From NCBI GenBank assembly GCA_026410415.1, contig JAPMLR010000002.1, positions 1-64,000 on the forward strand: 64,000 bases of DNA. Reading direction: 5' to 3'. The stretch is from Denitratimonas yunnanensis (SeqCode). GTDB lineage: Bacteria; Pseudomonadota; Gammaproteobacteria; Xanthomonadales; Xanthomonadaceae. The translations under genes and the position numbers were made by a program. The notes beneath the pieces are model-generated. The model was given only the letters and a program-made list of their open reading frames with translations, was not told where the DNA came from and made no database searches. Within the stretch, counting starts at the first letter, position 1, and every line of letters begins with the position of its first letter. Positions 1 to 8,717 of the stretch are shown here, piece after piece.

Positions 1-665
1 GCCAGGGCCACGGTGTCCTCGCGCGAGGACGGCAACGCCGGCAGCTGGCCGGCGAGCGCGGCCAGTTCGGCGCGCAGACGCGGTCGCGCGTCGGGCGGCA
101 GTTCGCGCAGCTGGATCAACTCCTGCGTCAAGGTCTGGCGCAACGTCGCCAGCGCCGGATCGTCCAGCCCGGCGAGCGTGCCTTCGGCCAGCGAGAACGC
201 CTGGATGGCCGAGGCCACGTCGCCATGGAGGTTCAGGCGCTCGGTTCCCATCGATAAAAGGAATTCGGCCTCGCTGAGCCGCAGCACGCTCTCGCCGCTC
301 ATGCGGCTCTGCGCGAGGCGTGCCACGGCGTCTTCGAGCAGGCCGGCGCGTTCGCCCATGCCGAGCAGCTCCTCGCGCAGCACCTGGTTGGTTGCCGACG
401 AGGAATCCAGCCGTTGGATGAGGCGCTGCTGGCCTTCGCGCAGCTGTTCCACTCCTCGCTCCATGGTCTCGAATCGTTCCTGGAGCGCCTGCGCCCGGGC
501 GCGCAGATCGGTCTGCTCGTCGCCCGCCTGTCGGACCGTGCGGATTGCCAGCAGCGAAAGCGTCGCGACGGCGAACAGGACCACGAGTGCCACCAGCCAC
601 GGCCAGCGGCGTGGCACGGCGGGTGCATCTGTGGCGGGGGTGTCGTTCGGGTCGATGTCGGTCAC
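1..665 (-). CDS. hemX: HemX-like membrane protein (C-terminal part outside window)
   Basis: The reading frame runs from a GTG at 665 off the left edge, so only about 221 N-terminal residues are visible. It begins with a short proline-rich cytoplasmic stretch. One hydrophobic segment follows near residues 20-40 (WPWLVALVVLFAVATLSLLA), and then a long charged, glutamine- and leucine-rich coiled-coil region. This is the layout of HemX, the protein of unknown biochemical role encoded after hemD in many gammaproteobacteria and often labelled as a uroporphyrin-III methyltransferase although it lacks that enzyme fold. It lies 33 bases downstream of hemD on the same strand, so co-transcription is likely. 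No ATG lies in frame nearby, hence the GTG start. Confidence 0.8.
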   Translation of the reverse strand, partial: MTDIDPNDTPATDAPAVPRRWPWLVALVVLFAVATLSLLAIRTVRQAGDEQTDLRARAQALQERFETMERGVEQLREGQQRLIQRLDSSSATNQVLREELLGMGERAGLLEDAVARLAQSRMSGESVLRLSEAEFLLSMGTERLNLHGDVASAIQAFSLAEGTLAGLDDPALATLRQTLTQELIQLRELPPDARPRLRAELAALAGQLPALPSSREDTVAL

Positions 666-698
666 GGCAGCAGTGTCGGCTGAAGACGAAACATGATG

Positions 699-1472
699 CT
701 ACCGGAAGCCCGGTGAAGCGCTACTTTCCAGTGCGTCGAGCATGGCGGAGGTGGTTGGAGCGCTCGCGATGAAGACACGAGCGAACCCGAGCGCCTCCGC
801 ATGGTTCGCCAGACGCGGGCTGCTCGCCACGGCGAGCGACTCCAGGACATGCGCCCGCAGGGCCGGGGGAAGTGCCGCCAGGGCACCGTCCAGCGCTTCG
901 GCACTGGATACCAGCACGGCGCGCGGTGCGACCGCGTTCCGGATGGCGTGGTGGTGACGTGCATCCAGCTGCGGAGGCAGACGTTGATACACCTCGGCCC
1001 GGAGGATGCGCAGGCCGCGTTGATTCAGACCCGCCGCGATCACGCCGCGCCCACCCGGCGCGGTTACCAGACCCACTGCCCCGATGACGCCTTGCCACTG
1101 TGGCATGGCCAGCATGCCTTCGGAGTGCATCGCTTCCGGTGGCGGCGCGATCGCTTCAATACCCTGCCGGGCCAGCGCCCGTGCGGTGCCCGCGCCTACC
1201 GCGAATACCTGCGTCGCCGAGTTCGGCCGCAACGGCCTCTGGCGTGCGGCGAAATGCACGGCTGCCGGGCTGGTGAACACCAGCGTCGCGCAGGCCAGCG
1301 CCTGCTCCAGCGCCGCTGCTGCCGGCAGCGACACAAGCCGCACGCCCGGCAGCGCGACGTGCCGCGCGCCGCGCGCCTGTGCCGCGCGGCGCGCGGCAGC
1401 CTGTTGCATCGATGGCCGCAGGCAAAGCACCGACCAGCCCGCCAGGGGCCGGGTATCTGGACTACGATTCAT
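699..1472 (-). CDS. hemD: uroporphyrinogen-III synthase
   Basis: The 257-residue product fits HemD, which closes and rearranges hydroxymethylbilane to uroporphyrinogen III in heme synthesis. HemD proteins are poorly conserved. The recognisable parts are the VFTSPAAVHFA block near residue 65, the VFAVGAGTARAL block near residue 90, and the C-terminal VLVSSAEALDGAL / VASSPRLANHAEALGF blocks that are typical of the two-lobed fold. The start ATG at 1472 lies only 24 bases from the divergent thioesterase start, so both promoters must overlap coding sequence or be very compact. hemX follows directly. Assignment rests on these blocks plus the hemX neighbour. Confidence 0.85.
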   Translation of the reverse strand: MNRSPDTRPLAGWSVLCLRPSMQQAAARRAAQARGARHVALPGVRLVSLPAAAALEQALACATLVFTSPAAVHFAARQRPLRPNSATQVFAVGAGTARALARQGIEAIAPPPEAMHSEGMLAMPQWQGVIGAVGLVTAPGGRGVIAAGLNQRGLRILRAEVYQRLPPQLDARHHHAIRNAVAPRAVLVSSAEALDGALAALPPALRAHVLESLAVASSPRLANHAEALGFARVFIASAPTTSAMLDALESSASPGFR

Positions 1473-1496
1473 CCTTCCAGCTTACCGCCCTTTCGC

Positions 1497-1976
1497 ATGA
1501 GATCTGCCTTGAACATCCCGGTTTCTCCACTCACGATCGAACAACGCCTGCTGTCGATGCCGCCGGTGCGCGCCCTGCAATTGCGCCTGCACGATTACGA
1601 CGGCGACAGCCTCGGCCTGATCGCACCGCTCGCGGCCAACATCAACGACAAGGGCAACGCGTTCGGGGGCAGCCTCGCCAGCGTCATGACACTGGCTGCC
1701 TGGGCGCTGATGTCGATGAAACTGGAAGACGCCGGCCACGTCGCCGATGTCTACGTGCAGGACTCCGCCGTGCGTTACCTCGCCCCGCTCTACGACGACC
1801 TTCTCGCCGATGCCCGCCTCGTTCCCGATCAGGACTGGAACGCCGTCATTGCCGCCTTCGCCCAGCGTGGCAGGGCACGCGCGCTGTTGAGTGCACGCAT
1901 TCTCGCTCGCGATGGCACCCTGTGCTGCACTCTGGAGGGTCGTTTCGTGGCACTGACGCCGAAGCCTGCGGGTTGA
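1497..1976 (+). CDS. YiiD-C-type hotdog thioesterase
   Basis: The 159-residue protein starts at an ATG at 1497; the open frame extends further upstream but overlaps hemD. It matches the hotdog-fold putative thioesterase family found as the C-terminal half of E. coli YiiD. The visible signature is the N-D-K-G-N-A-F-G-G-S-L block near residues 50-60, at the start of the long hotdog helix, followed by a hydrophobic helix (ASVMTLAAWALMSM). The substrate is unknown; related proteins act on acyl-CoA or acyl-ACP. Its TGA overlaps the TTG start of the downstream TonB-dependent receptor (TTGA), which suggests translational coupling. Confidence 0.8.
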   Translation: MRSALNIPVSPLTIEQRLLSMPPVRALQLRLHDYDGDSLGLIAPLAANINDKGNAFGGSLASVMTLAAWALMSMKLEDAGHVADVYVQDSAVRYLAPLYDDLLADARLVPDQDWNAVIAAFAQRGRARALLSARILARDGTLCCTLEGRFVALTPKPAG

Positions 1977-4087
1977 AGCGCACGTCCGTCCTTGTTGGTT
2001 GCCTGATCGTTGTTTCCACGGCGGCGGTGCGGGCAGCCCCGGTCGCCGTCGATCCGCAGCACCTCGATCGACTTCGCCCGGTGGTCGTCACGGCGTCCGC
2101 TGACCTGCGCGATGCCGAACCCCTTCTGCCGGGAACGGCCGTGGTGGACGTCGACGCGGTGCCTTCGGCGCGGGCATTGAAAGGGCTGTCCGAGATACTG
2201 GCCGGGATTCCCGGTGTCGTCGCGCGGAACCGGCAGAACTTCGCCCAGGATGAGCAGATCTCGATTCGCGGCTTCGGTGCGCGCGCCACATTCGGCGTGC
2301 GCGGGCTGCGCCTCTACAGTGATGGCATTCCGGCGGCCATGCCTGATGGTTCGGGTCAGGTGTCGCATTTTCCGCTCGATGCTGCCCAGCGCATCGAGGT
2401 GCTGCGCGGGCCTTTCTCTGCCCTTCATGGCAGCGCGCCCGGTGGCGTGATCGCGCTCCACAGTGCGCCTGGTGCCGAGCCGGATCGCTGGCGCGCGACG
2501 CAACGTGGCGGCAGTGACGCCTTCTGGCGAACATCGCTTGATGGGCGCGGCCGCGCCGCGGCGATGGGGTATCACTTCACGCTTTCCCATCTGGAGAGCA
2601 AGGGATTCCGCGACCACAGCGCGGCGCGGCGCGAGACCGCCAACCTGCGGCTGGACTGGTCGTTCGATGGTGGTCGCGAGCTCGGCGTGGTGGCCAATCG
2701 CATGGATCAGCCCCGCGCCGAAGACCCGCTCGGGTTGACCTGGGAGCAGTTTCGCAGTGATCCGCGCCAGACCGTCGCCGCGGCATTGCAGTTCGATACC
2801 CGCAAGTCGGTACACCAGCAGCAGGCGGGCGCGACCTTCCGGCAGGCATTGGGGGAGCGCCACAGTGTGCGTGTCATGGGCTACGGCGGCACACGCCGGG
2901 TGGAGCAATTCCTCGCGATTCCGCTGGCGGCACAGAACGCACCGCTGCACTCCGGAGGCGTGGTGGAGCTGGACAGCGACTACCACGGTGCGGACCTGCG
3001 CTGGCAGCATGACGGGCAGCTCGGTGGACGGCTGCTGACGCTGGTCGTCGGTGCCGCCGTCGATGTGCAGCATCAGGCGCGGCGCGGCTATGCCAACCAT
3101 CGCGACGGCGTTCTCGGCGTGAAAGGAGTGCAGCGGCGCAACGAGCGCAACCGCGTGGAGGGTTTCGACCAGTATGTCCAGCTCGACTGGCGCATTGCCG
3201 AGCGCTGGTCGCTGATGGCGGGTGCGCGCCACAGCGCCGTGCGCTTCCGGTCCGAGGATCGCTACATCACCGCGGCCAATCCGGACGATTCCGGCCGTGT
3301 GCGGCATGCCGCCGTCACTCCGGTGGCCGGGTTGATGTTCGACGCCACGCCGGCGTGGCGCGTGCATGTTCGGCACGGGCGTGGTTTCGAGACGCCCACG
3401 TTTGCCGAGCTGGCCTACCGCGCCGATGGCGCCGCAGGTCTGGCGTTCGATCTCGCGCCGGCGATGAGCAACGCGATGGAGATTGGTTCGACGTGGCGCC
3501 CATCGTCCGCCGTGGTGATGGAGTCCGCAGTGTTCCGCGTCGATACCGACGACGAGCTTGCCGTGGCCCGCAACAGTGGCGGACGCACGAGCTTCCGCAA
3601 CGTCGCCAGTGCGCGGCGCGAAGGCATCGAGCTGGCGCTCGACACGTCCGTGTCGGACGACTGGCGCTTCCGGTTCGGTTACACCCGCATCGCGGCGCGG
3701 TTCCGCAGTCCGTTCCTGACCTGTGCCGGCACGCCGTGCCTGACTCCGAATGCTCCGGTCGCTGCCGGCTCGCCGATTCCCGGCGTTCCGCGTTCGCAGT
3801 TGTTTGCGCGATTGGCTTTCGAGCAGGAGGCCTGGTGGGTGGCCCTGGATGCCGCGCGCACCGGCACCGCCGTGGTCGATGACAGTGCAAGCCAGACCGC
3901 GCCGGCCCATGCATTGGCAGGCATCGAAGCCGGTCGCGACATCGGTGCACTGCGCCTGTTCGTGCGTATCGACAACCTGTTCGACCGCGCCCATGTCGGC
4001 TCGGTCATCGTCAACGAGGGCAATGGACGTTTCCACGAACCCGGCCCCGGCCGGCAATGGCAACTGGGCGCGCAGTGGACGTTCTGA
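1973..4087 (+). CDS. TonB-dependent outer-membrane receptor
   Basis: The 704-residue product has a signal peptide (residues 1-22, ending AVRAA), a plug domain (about residues 30-160; ISIRGFGARATFGVRGLRLYSDGIPAAMPDGSGQ cut short here, then RIEVLRGPFSALHGS), and a long beta-barrel ending in a C-terminal phenylalanine (QWTF) as expected for BAM-dependent insertion. It should import a siderophore-like or other scarce ligand with TonB-ExbBD energy; the substrate cannot be read from sequence. The TTG start at 1973 overlaps the thioesterase stop and places the signal peptide correctly. The gene family looks like the iron-siderophore class of receptor, and iron-linked genes follow (fpr, bfr, bfd), but no Fur-like box was seen in front. 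Confidence 0.85.
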   Translation: MKRTSVLVGCLIVVSTAAVRAAPVAVDPQHLDRLRPVVVTASADLRDAEPLLPGTAVVDVDAVPSARALKGLSEILAGIPGVVARNRQNFAQDEQISIRGFGARATFGVRGLRLYSDGIPAAMPDGSGQVSHFPLDAAQRIEVLRGPFSALHGSAPGGVIALHSAPGAEPDRWRATQRGGSDAFWRTSLDGRGRAAAMGYHFTLSHLESKGFRDHSAARRETANLRLDWSFDGGRELGVVANRMDQPRAEDPLGLTWEQFRSDPRQTVAAALQFDTRKSVHQQQAGATFRQALGERHSVRVMGYGGTRRVEQFLAIPLAAQNAPLHSGGVVELDSDYHGADLRWQHDGQLGGRLLTLVVGAAVDVQHQARRGYANHRDGVLGVKGVQRRNERNRVEGFDQYVQLDWRIAERWSLMAGARHSAVRFRSEDRYITAANPDDSGRVRHAAVTPVAGLMFDATPAWRVHVRHGRGFETPTFAELAYRADGAAGLAFDLAPAMSNAMEIGSTWRPSSAVVMESAVFRVDTDDELAVARNSGGRTSFRNVASARREGIELALDTSVSDDWRFRFGYTRIAARFRSPFLTCAGTPCLTPNAPVAAGSPIPGVPRSQLFARLAFEQEAWWVALDAARTGTAVVDDSASQTAPAHALAGIEAGRDIGALRLFVRIDNLFDRAHVGSVIVNEGNGRFHEPGPGRQWQLGAQWTF

Positions 4088-4162
4088 ACACGCCGCCACC
4101 AGCACACGACGGCAATCGAGCCTTGGGTCGGGCGGGCGATGGCCCGGGTGTGGCAGCGACGC

Positions 4163-4939
4163 CTACTTGTCCACGAACGCCCGCTCGAACACGTAGTCGC
4201 CCGGCGATCCGATGCGCGGCGCGACCTTGAAGTCACGGCGGTCGAGGATGGCGCGGAAGTCGGCGAGCATCTGCGGGCTGCCGCAGATCATCGCGCGGTC
4301 GTGCGCCGGATCGAGGGCGTCGATGCCGAGATCCTGCGTCATCCGGCCGTTGTCGAGCAGGTCGGTGAGTCGGCCACGGTGCACGAAGTCTTCGCGCGAA
4401 ACCGCCGGGTAGTACAACAACTGGCGCGACACCATCTCGCCCAGGTACTCGTGCTCGCCCAGTTCGCGGGTGATGTGGTCGCGGTAGGCCAGATCGGACA
4501 CGTTTCGCACGCCATGGGTGACGATGACGCGCTCGAAGCGTTCGTAAGTCGCCGGGTCCTTGATGATCGCCAGAAACGGTGCCAGCCCGGTGCCGGTGGC
4601 CAACAGGTACAGGTTGCGGCCCGGATGCAGGTCGGAGATCAGCAGGGTGCCGGTGGGCTTGCGGCCGACCAGGATCTCGTCACCCACCTTGAGGTGTTGC
4701 AGCCGCGAGGTGAGTGGGCCGTTCTGCACCTTGATCGAGAAGAATTCCATTTCTTCTTCCCAATTGGCGCTGGCAATGGAATAGGCGCGCATCAGCGGTT
4801 TGCCGTCCACCGGCAGGCCGATCATCACGAACTGGCCGTTCTCGAAGCGCAGTCCGGCGCCGCGCGTGGTACGAAAACTGAAGTAGTCGCGGGTCCAGTG
4901 ATGGACCGAAAGCACGTGCTCGACATCGAACGCGGACAT
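4163..4939 (-). CDS. fpr: ferredoxin/flavodoxin--NADP+ reductase
   Basis: The 258-residue FAD enzyme transfers electrons between NADPH and ferredoxin or flavodoxin. Visible signatures are the FAD-binding R-A-Y-S-I-A-S block near residue 50 and the NADP-binding LLATGTGLAPFLAI block near residue 112. The CGSPQM block (about residue 223) belongs to the C-terminal nucleotide domain. I use the ATG at 4939, not the upstream ATG at 4972, because a strong terminator for the upstream bfr gene occupies 4957-4985 and the family begins at this point. In iron metabolism Fpr-type reductases drive Bfd to release iron from bacterioferritin, and both bfr and bfd are within 3 kb. Confidence 0.92.
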   Translation of the reverse strand: MSAFDVEHVLSVHHWTRDYFSFRTTRGAGLRFENGQFVMIGLPVDGKPLMRAYSIASANWEEEMEFFSIKVQNGPLTSRLQHLKVGDEILVGRKPTGTLLISDLHPGRNLYLLATGTGLAPFLAIIKDPATYERFERVIVTHGVRNVSDLAYRDHITRELGEHEYLGEMVSRQLLYYPAVSREDFVHRGRLTDLLDNGRMTQDLGIDALDPAHDRAMICGSPQMLADFRAILDRRDFKVAPRIGSPGDYVFERAFVDK

Positions 4940-4956
4940 GAGGCATCCCGTAAACG

Positions 4957-4985
4957 AAAAAAGGCTCGGCATTTGCTGCCGAGCC
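4957..4985 (-). terminator. rho-independent terminator downstream of bfr
   Basis: On the minus strand a perfect 8-bp stem (GGCTCGGC at 4963-4970 pairing with 4978-4985) with a 7-base loop is followed by six T residues (A-run 4957-4962 on the plus strand). It lies about 70 bases past the bfr stop and just before the fpr start, so it separates the two genes and argues against the longer fpr reading frame. Confidence 0.9.
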
Positions 4986-5053
4986 CTGCATTGTAATGGC
5001 GACGCCGAAGGCGACGTTGCGCCGGATCAAAGCCGGAGTGGATCCGGCCGGGT

Positions 5054-5524
5054 TCAGTCGCCCAGTTGCGACTGCAGATAGATCTCCAGCCCCAGTCTTT
5101 CGACCAATCCGAGCTGGGTTTCGAGCCAGTCGACCTGCTCTTCCTCCGCTTCAAGCATCTCCACCAGCAGGTCGCGCGAGACGTAGTCGCCCTGTTGCTC
5201 CGTGTACGCGATGGCCTCGCGCAGCTGCGCCACGGTGCCCTGAGCCAGACGCAGGTCGCACTCCAGGCACTCTTTCGGCGCCTCGCCGATGAGCAGCTTG
5301 CCGAGATTCTGCAGGTTTGGCAGTCCTTCCAGAAACAGGATGCGCGCGATCAGCGTGTCGGCTTGCTTCATCGCCCGGATCGAGTGGCGGTAGTCGTGCT
5401 CGTTCAGTTCCTCCAGCCCCCAATGGCCGAACATGCGGGCATGCAGGAAGAACTGGTTGATCGCGGTCAGCTGGTGGAACAGCGCCTTGTTCAGGTGCGC
5501 GATGACCTGGGTGTCGCCTTTCAT
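5054..5524 (-). CDS. bfr: bacterioferritin, heme-binding subunit lacking ferroxidase ligands
   Basis: The 156-residue protein starts with MKGDTQVIAHLNK and has the normal bacterioferritin length and helical blocks (FFLHARMFGHWGL, LEGLPNLQNLGKL, YVSRDLLVEML). It keeps Met52, which ligates the inter-subunit heme. Set against the E. coli di-iron ligands (Glu18, Glu51, His54, Glu94, Glu127, His130), this protein has Gln18, Ala51, Gln54, Ala94, Glu127 and Gln130, so five of six ligands are gone. This matches the beta-type (heme-binding, ferroxidase-inactive) subunits known from two-subunit bacterioferritins, which assemble with a catalytic partner. No partner lies in the window. It sits between fpr and a secreted protein gene, with bfd about 1.6 kb away. 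Confidence 0.93.
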   Translation of the reverse strand: MKGDTQVIAHLNKALFHQLTAINQFFLHARMFGHWGLEELNEHDYRHSIRAMKQADTLIARILFLEGLPNLQNLGKLLIGEAPKECLECDLRLAQGTVAQLREAIAYTEQQGDYVSRDLLVEMLEAEEEQVDWLETQLGLVERLGLEIYLQSQLGD

Positions 5525-5666
5525 GGCCGATGGCTCCGTAAAACGTTGAACGCGCATGCTAATCAAAACGGCTGAAAAAGGATTGATCGCGAATCGCTCT
5601 TGTTGTCGCTGGCAGTTGGTCTGGTTGCCACCCTGTGGAAGACTGGTGCTGACGGAGGTGGCGTGG

Positions 5667-7052
5667 ATGAACACGATGCGCTGGTTGATGGCGGGAATCC
5701 TCGTCCCGGGCTTCGTCCCGACGGCGGTCGGGGCACTGTTCGTGGATGGGTTCGAGTCGTCCGGGAATGTCTGCGCGGTTCCCGCACATTTCGCCAGTGG
5801 TTTGTCGCCGAGTCATGTCCTGCACGTTGCCACCGGCGGCAACGACAGCATCGGCAATGGTTCGTCGACGCAACCTTTCGCCACGGTGGTGCGGGCGGCG
5901 CAGGTGGCGCTTCCGGGAGCGGCCATTGTCATTCATCCGGGCACCTATGCCGGCGGGCAGTTCGTTGCCGATCTGCGCGGCACGGCCGTTGCGCCGATCT
6001 GGGTGGGTGGCATGGCGGGACAGCCGCGCCCGGTGATCGAGGGCGGCAGCAATGGTATCCAATTCTCCCGGCCCGCCTACGTGGTGCTGCACGACATCCT
6101 GGTGCGCAACGCCGGCGCCAATGGCATCAATATCGACGATGGCGGCCAGTACGCCGATCCGCTTGCCGCGCACCATGTGGTGGTCGAGCGGCTGGATATC
6201 CGCGACATCGGCGGTGGAGGCAACCAGGACTGCCTGAAGATCTCCGGCCTCAATGATTTCCAGATACGCGACAGCCATTTCCAGAACTGCGGCGACGGGG
6301 GCAGCGGCATCGATTTCGTCGGCGGCCATCGCGGATTGGTGCACGGCAACGTGCTGATCGACATCGGCGGCAGTGGCGTACAGACCAAGGGTGGCAGCAG
6401 CGACATCGACATCCATGCGAATCGTTTCATCAATGGCGGTAGCCGGGCACTGAACATGGGCGGTTCGACCGGCCTGGAGTTTTTCCGACCGCCGTTGTCC
6501 GGCAGCCATTCGAATGCCGAGGCGCGGCGCATCCGGGCGCTGTCCAACCTGTTCGTCGGCAGCGCCCAGGCACCGCTCAATTTCGTCGGCTGCGTGGATT
6601 GCGTCGCGGCGCACAACACCATCGTCAACCCCGGAACATGGTTGGTGCGGGTGTTGCAGGAAACCGGCTCGCAGGGAGGTCATGTGTTCGAGCCGACCCG
6701 CAATGGCCTGGTGCAGAACAATCTGTTCGTGTTCCAGCGCAGTCAGGTGACATCGTCGGGCGTGAATGTCGGCTCCGGTACCGATGCGTCGAGCTTTGTC
6801 TGGATCAACAATCTGTTCCACGCCCCGGACCAACCGGCGAACTCCCTGCCCAATCTTCCCGGCACGGTCTCCGGCAGCCTGGCGGGTGTCGATCCGGGCA
6901 TCACCCCGCCGGATTACCGCATCGCGCCCGACAGTCCTGCGGCGGGTAGCGGCGTGACCCTGGATGCGCGGCTCGGCGATCTGGGCGGGGCGTGCTTTGC
7001 CGACCCGCCATCGCGCGGGGCGTGGGAGGCCGATACCCCGGCAATGCAATGA
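5667..7052 (+). CDS. secreted right-handed parallel beta-helix protein
   Basis: The 461-residue product has a signal peptide (hydrophobic to about residue 22, VPTAVGA) followed at once by the tag LFVDGFESSGN. It then carries a pectate-lyase-like beta-helix of repeated short strands: HVLHVATGGNDS, NGIQFSRPAYVVLHDI, NGINIDDGG, SGIDFVGGHRGLVHGN, SDIDIHANRF, NGLVQNNLF. Such folds occur in polysaccharide lyases and in adhesin-like surface proteins. No catalytic triad of a named lyase family can be picked out, so the substrate is unknown. The in-frame ATG at 5667 gives a proper signal peptide. The F-x-D-G-F-E-S tag recurs in two other secreted proteins of this window. Confidence 0.75.
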   Translation: MNTMRWLMAGILVPGFVPTAVGALFVDGFESSGNVCAVPAHFASGLSPSHVLHVATGGNDSIGNGSSTQPFATVVRAAQVALPGAAIVIHPGTYAGGQFVADLRGTAVAPIWVGGMAGQPRPVIEGGSNGIQFSRPAYVVLHDILVRNAGANGINIDDGGQYADPLAAHHVVVERLDIRDIGGGGNQDCLKISGLNDFQIRDSHFQNCGDGGSGIDFVGGHRGLVHGNVLIDIGGSGVQTKGGSSDIDIHANRFINGGSRALNMGGSTGLEFFRPPLSGSHSNAEARRIRALSNLFVGSAQAPLNFVGCVDCVAAHNTIVNPGTWLVRVLQETGSQGGHVFEPTRNGLVQNNLFVFQRSQVTSSGVNVGSGTDASSFVWINNLFHAPDQPANSLPNLPGTVSGSLAGVDPGITPPDYRIAPDSPAAGSGVTLDARLGDLGGACFADPPSRGAWEADTPAMQ

Positions 7053-7152
7053 AACTGCCGGTGCCGGTGCCGATGGCGATCGCGCGACGCGTGCCGTCGG
7101 TTGGCGCTTTGGGCGGGTCCGACGCGTCGGCGTCGTGAGGCGGCCGCAGGGA

Positions 7153-7350
7153 TCAGGCCGCAGCCAGCAGCGGCAACGGGAACGCCTCGCGTTCGGTTTC
7201 GCGCAGGATGTCCATCGCCAGATCGCCGCAGCTGCCGCATACCGTGGAGCAGCCGGTCATGGCGGCCAGCGCGGTCAGGTCACGGGCGCCGGCGCGCACG
7301 GCATCGCGGACATCCCGGTCGGTAATGCCATTGCAGACGCAGACATACAT
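7153..7350 (-). CDS. bfd: bacterioferritin-associated ferredoxin
   Basis: The 65-residue protein has the [2Fe-2S] ligands Cys4, Cys6, Cys38 and Cys41 in the Bfd arrangement (MYVCVCNGITD at the N-terminus, CGSCGD near residue 40). Bfd docks on bacterioferritin at the heme and passes electrons inward to release stored iron, being reduced by Fpr, which is also encoded nearby. A Fur-like palindrome lies 47 bases upstream of the start, consistent with induction on iron limitation. Confidence 0.93.
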   Translation of the reverse strand: MYVCVCNGITDRDVRDAVRAGARDLTALAAMTGCSTVCGSCGDLAMDILRETEREAFPLPLLAAA

Positions 7351-7396
7351 GCGGCGCGACTCCCGAGTCGGACGAATGGCGGCATCCTGATACGAA

Positions 7397-7411
7397 TGAG
7401 AACCGTTGTCA
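7397..7411 (-). promoter_or_regulatory. candidate Fur box upstream of bfd
   Basis: TGAGAACCGTTGTCA is an imperfect inverted repeat (TGAnAA with TTnTCA around a CCG centre) like the core of Fur operators. It lies 47-61 bases before the bfd ATG, where a bfd promoter is expected. Assignment is by pattern and by the known iron regulation of bfd genes. Confidence 0.6.
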
Positions 7412-7434
7412 ATATCGTCCGCATTCGCGAAGAC

Positions 7435-8607
7435 TTACCCTCGTTCGGACAATGCTTGCACCGCTGGCAAGGTCTTGCCTTCGCAGAACTCCAGAAACGC
7501 GCCACCGCCGGTGGAGATGTAGGACATGCCGTTGGCGACGCCGTACTTGTCGATGGCGGCAAGCGTGTCGCCGCCGCCGGCGATGGAGAACGCATCGGAC
7601 GCGGCAATCGCCTGCGCCACTGCCCGGGTGCCTTCACCGAACGCATCGAACTCGAACACGCCGACTGGCCCGTTCCACAGCACCGTGCCGGCCTCGCGGA
7701 TGGCGTGGGCGTAATCTGCGGCCGTGGCCGGGCCGATGTCGAGGATCATGTCGTCGTCGGCCACGGCCTCCACCGGCTTCACCGTGGCCGGTGCATCGGC
7801 CGCGAACGTCGGCGCCACCACCACGTCGCTGGGCAGCGGAATCCGGGTACCGCGGGCCTGGGCTTTGTCGAGAATCTCGCGCGCGGTGTCGATGAGGTCT
7901 GCCTCGACCAGCGATTTACCGACCGGGAAGCCGCGTGCCGCGAGGAAGGTGTTGGCGATGCCGCCGCCCACGATCAGGTGATCGACTTTTTCCATCAGGC
8001 TGCCCAGCAGGGCCAGTTTGGTGGACACCTTCGAGCCGGCCACGATGGCCAGCAGCGGCCGGGAAGGCGCTTCCAGTGCCCGCGCCAGTGCATCCAGTTC
8101 CGCCATCAGCAGCGGGCCGCCGCAGGCAACCTTGGCGGCCCGGATGGCGCCGTGCGTGGACGCTTGCGCACGATGCGCCGTGCCGAATGCATCCATCACG
8201 TAGACATCGCACAACGCCGCGTACTTCGCCGCCAGCGCCGGATCATCCTTGCCTTCGCCGACGTTCATGCGGCAGTTTTCCAGCAGCACGATCTCGCCCG
8301 GCGCCACATCCACGCCGTCGGTCCAGTCACGCTTCAGCGGCACCGGCTGGCCCAGCAGCTCCGACAACCGCGCCGCCACCGGCGCGAGCGAATCGGCCTC
8401 GGAGAAGGTACCTTCCTTCGGGCGACCCAGATGCGACGTCACCATGACGGCCGCACCTTGTCGGAGCGCAGCGCGCAAGGTGGGAAGTGCGGCCAGAATG
8501 CGTTGCTCCGACGCCACCTTGCCGTCCGCGATCGGGACGTTCAGATCCTCGCGGATCAGCACGCGCTGGCCTGAAAGGTCGAGGTCGGTCATGCGCAGGA
8601 TGGCCAT
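7435..8607 (-). CDS. pgk: phosphoglycerate kinase
   Basis: The 390-residue glycolytic enzyme moves a phosphate from 1,3-bisphosphoglycerate to ADP. Signatures are the N-terminal [11 protein letters not shown] block, the substrate-binding [13 protein letters not shown] block near residue 58, and the C-terminal [15 protein letters not shown] and [10 protein letters not shown] nucleotide-binding blocks. The ATG at 8607 is preceded by AGGAG at good distance, which favours it over an internal ATG five codons on. It is divergent from hemN, and a perfect FNR/Anr box lies between them. GACAAT on the minus strand at 8645-8650 is a possible -10 element that would place the box near -39. Confidence 0.96.
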   Translation of the reverse strand: MAILRMTDLDLSGQRVLIREDLNVPIADGKVASEQRILAALPTLRAALRQGAAVMVTSHLGRPKEGTFSEADSLAPVAARLSELLGQPVPLKRDWTDGVDVAPGEIVLLENCRMNVGEGKDDPALAAKYAALCDVYVMDAFGTAHRAQASTHGAIRAAKVACGGPLLMAELDALARALEAPSRPLLAIVAGSKVSTKLALLGSLMEKVDHLIVGGGIANTFLAARGFPVGKSLVEADLIDTAREILDKAQARGTRIPLPSDVVVAPTFAADAPATVKPVEAVADDDMILDIGPATAADYAHAIREAGTVLWNGPVGVFEFDAFGEGTRAVAQAIAASDAFSIAGGGDTLAAIDKYGVANGMSYISTGGGAFLEFCEGKTLPAVQALSERG

Positions 8608-8669
8608 CGGGTTCGCTCCTTCGGAAAAGCCGCCATTGTCCCCGATTGTCGGATGGGCGTCATTGCGCT

Positions 8670-8683
8670 TTGATCCGCATCAA
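8670..8683. promoter_or_regulatory. perfect FNR/Anr box between pgk and hemN
   Basis: TTGATCCGCATCAA is an exact match to the FNR/Anr consensus TTGAT-N4-ATCAA. The centre lies 41.5 bases before the hemN ATG and about 69 bases before the pgk ATG. For a class-II activated hemN promoter the transcript would start at or beside the hemN start codon, giving a leaderless message; for pgk the start would fall near 8636. Confidence 0.8.
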
Positions 8684-8717
8684 GGCAGCGTCGCGACACA
8701 GGGGGCAGACTCTCCGC

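Noticed and set aside
1829..4105. 758-codon open frame antisense to the TonB-dependent receptor
   Set aside because: It reads as a low-complexity Arg/Ala/Gly-rich protein without domains, while the opposite strand encodes a clear receptor. High GC leaves the third-position frame open.
4940..4972. Longer fpr reading frame starting at 4972
   Set aside because: It would start inside the terminator hairpin of the upstream bfr gene, and the added residues are not typical of the family.
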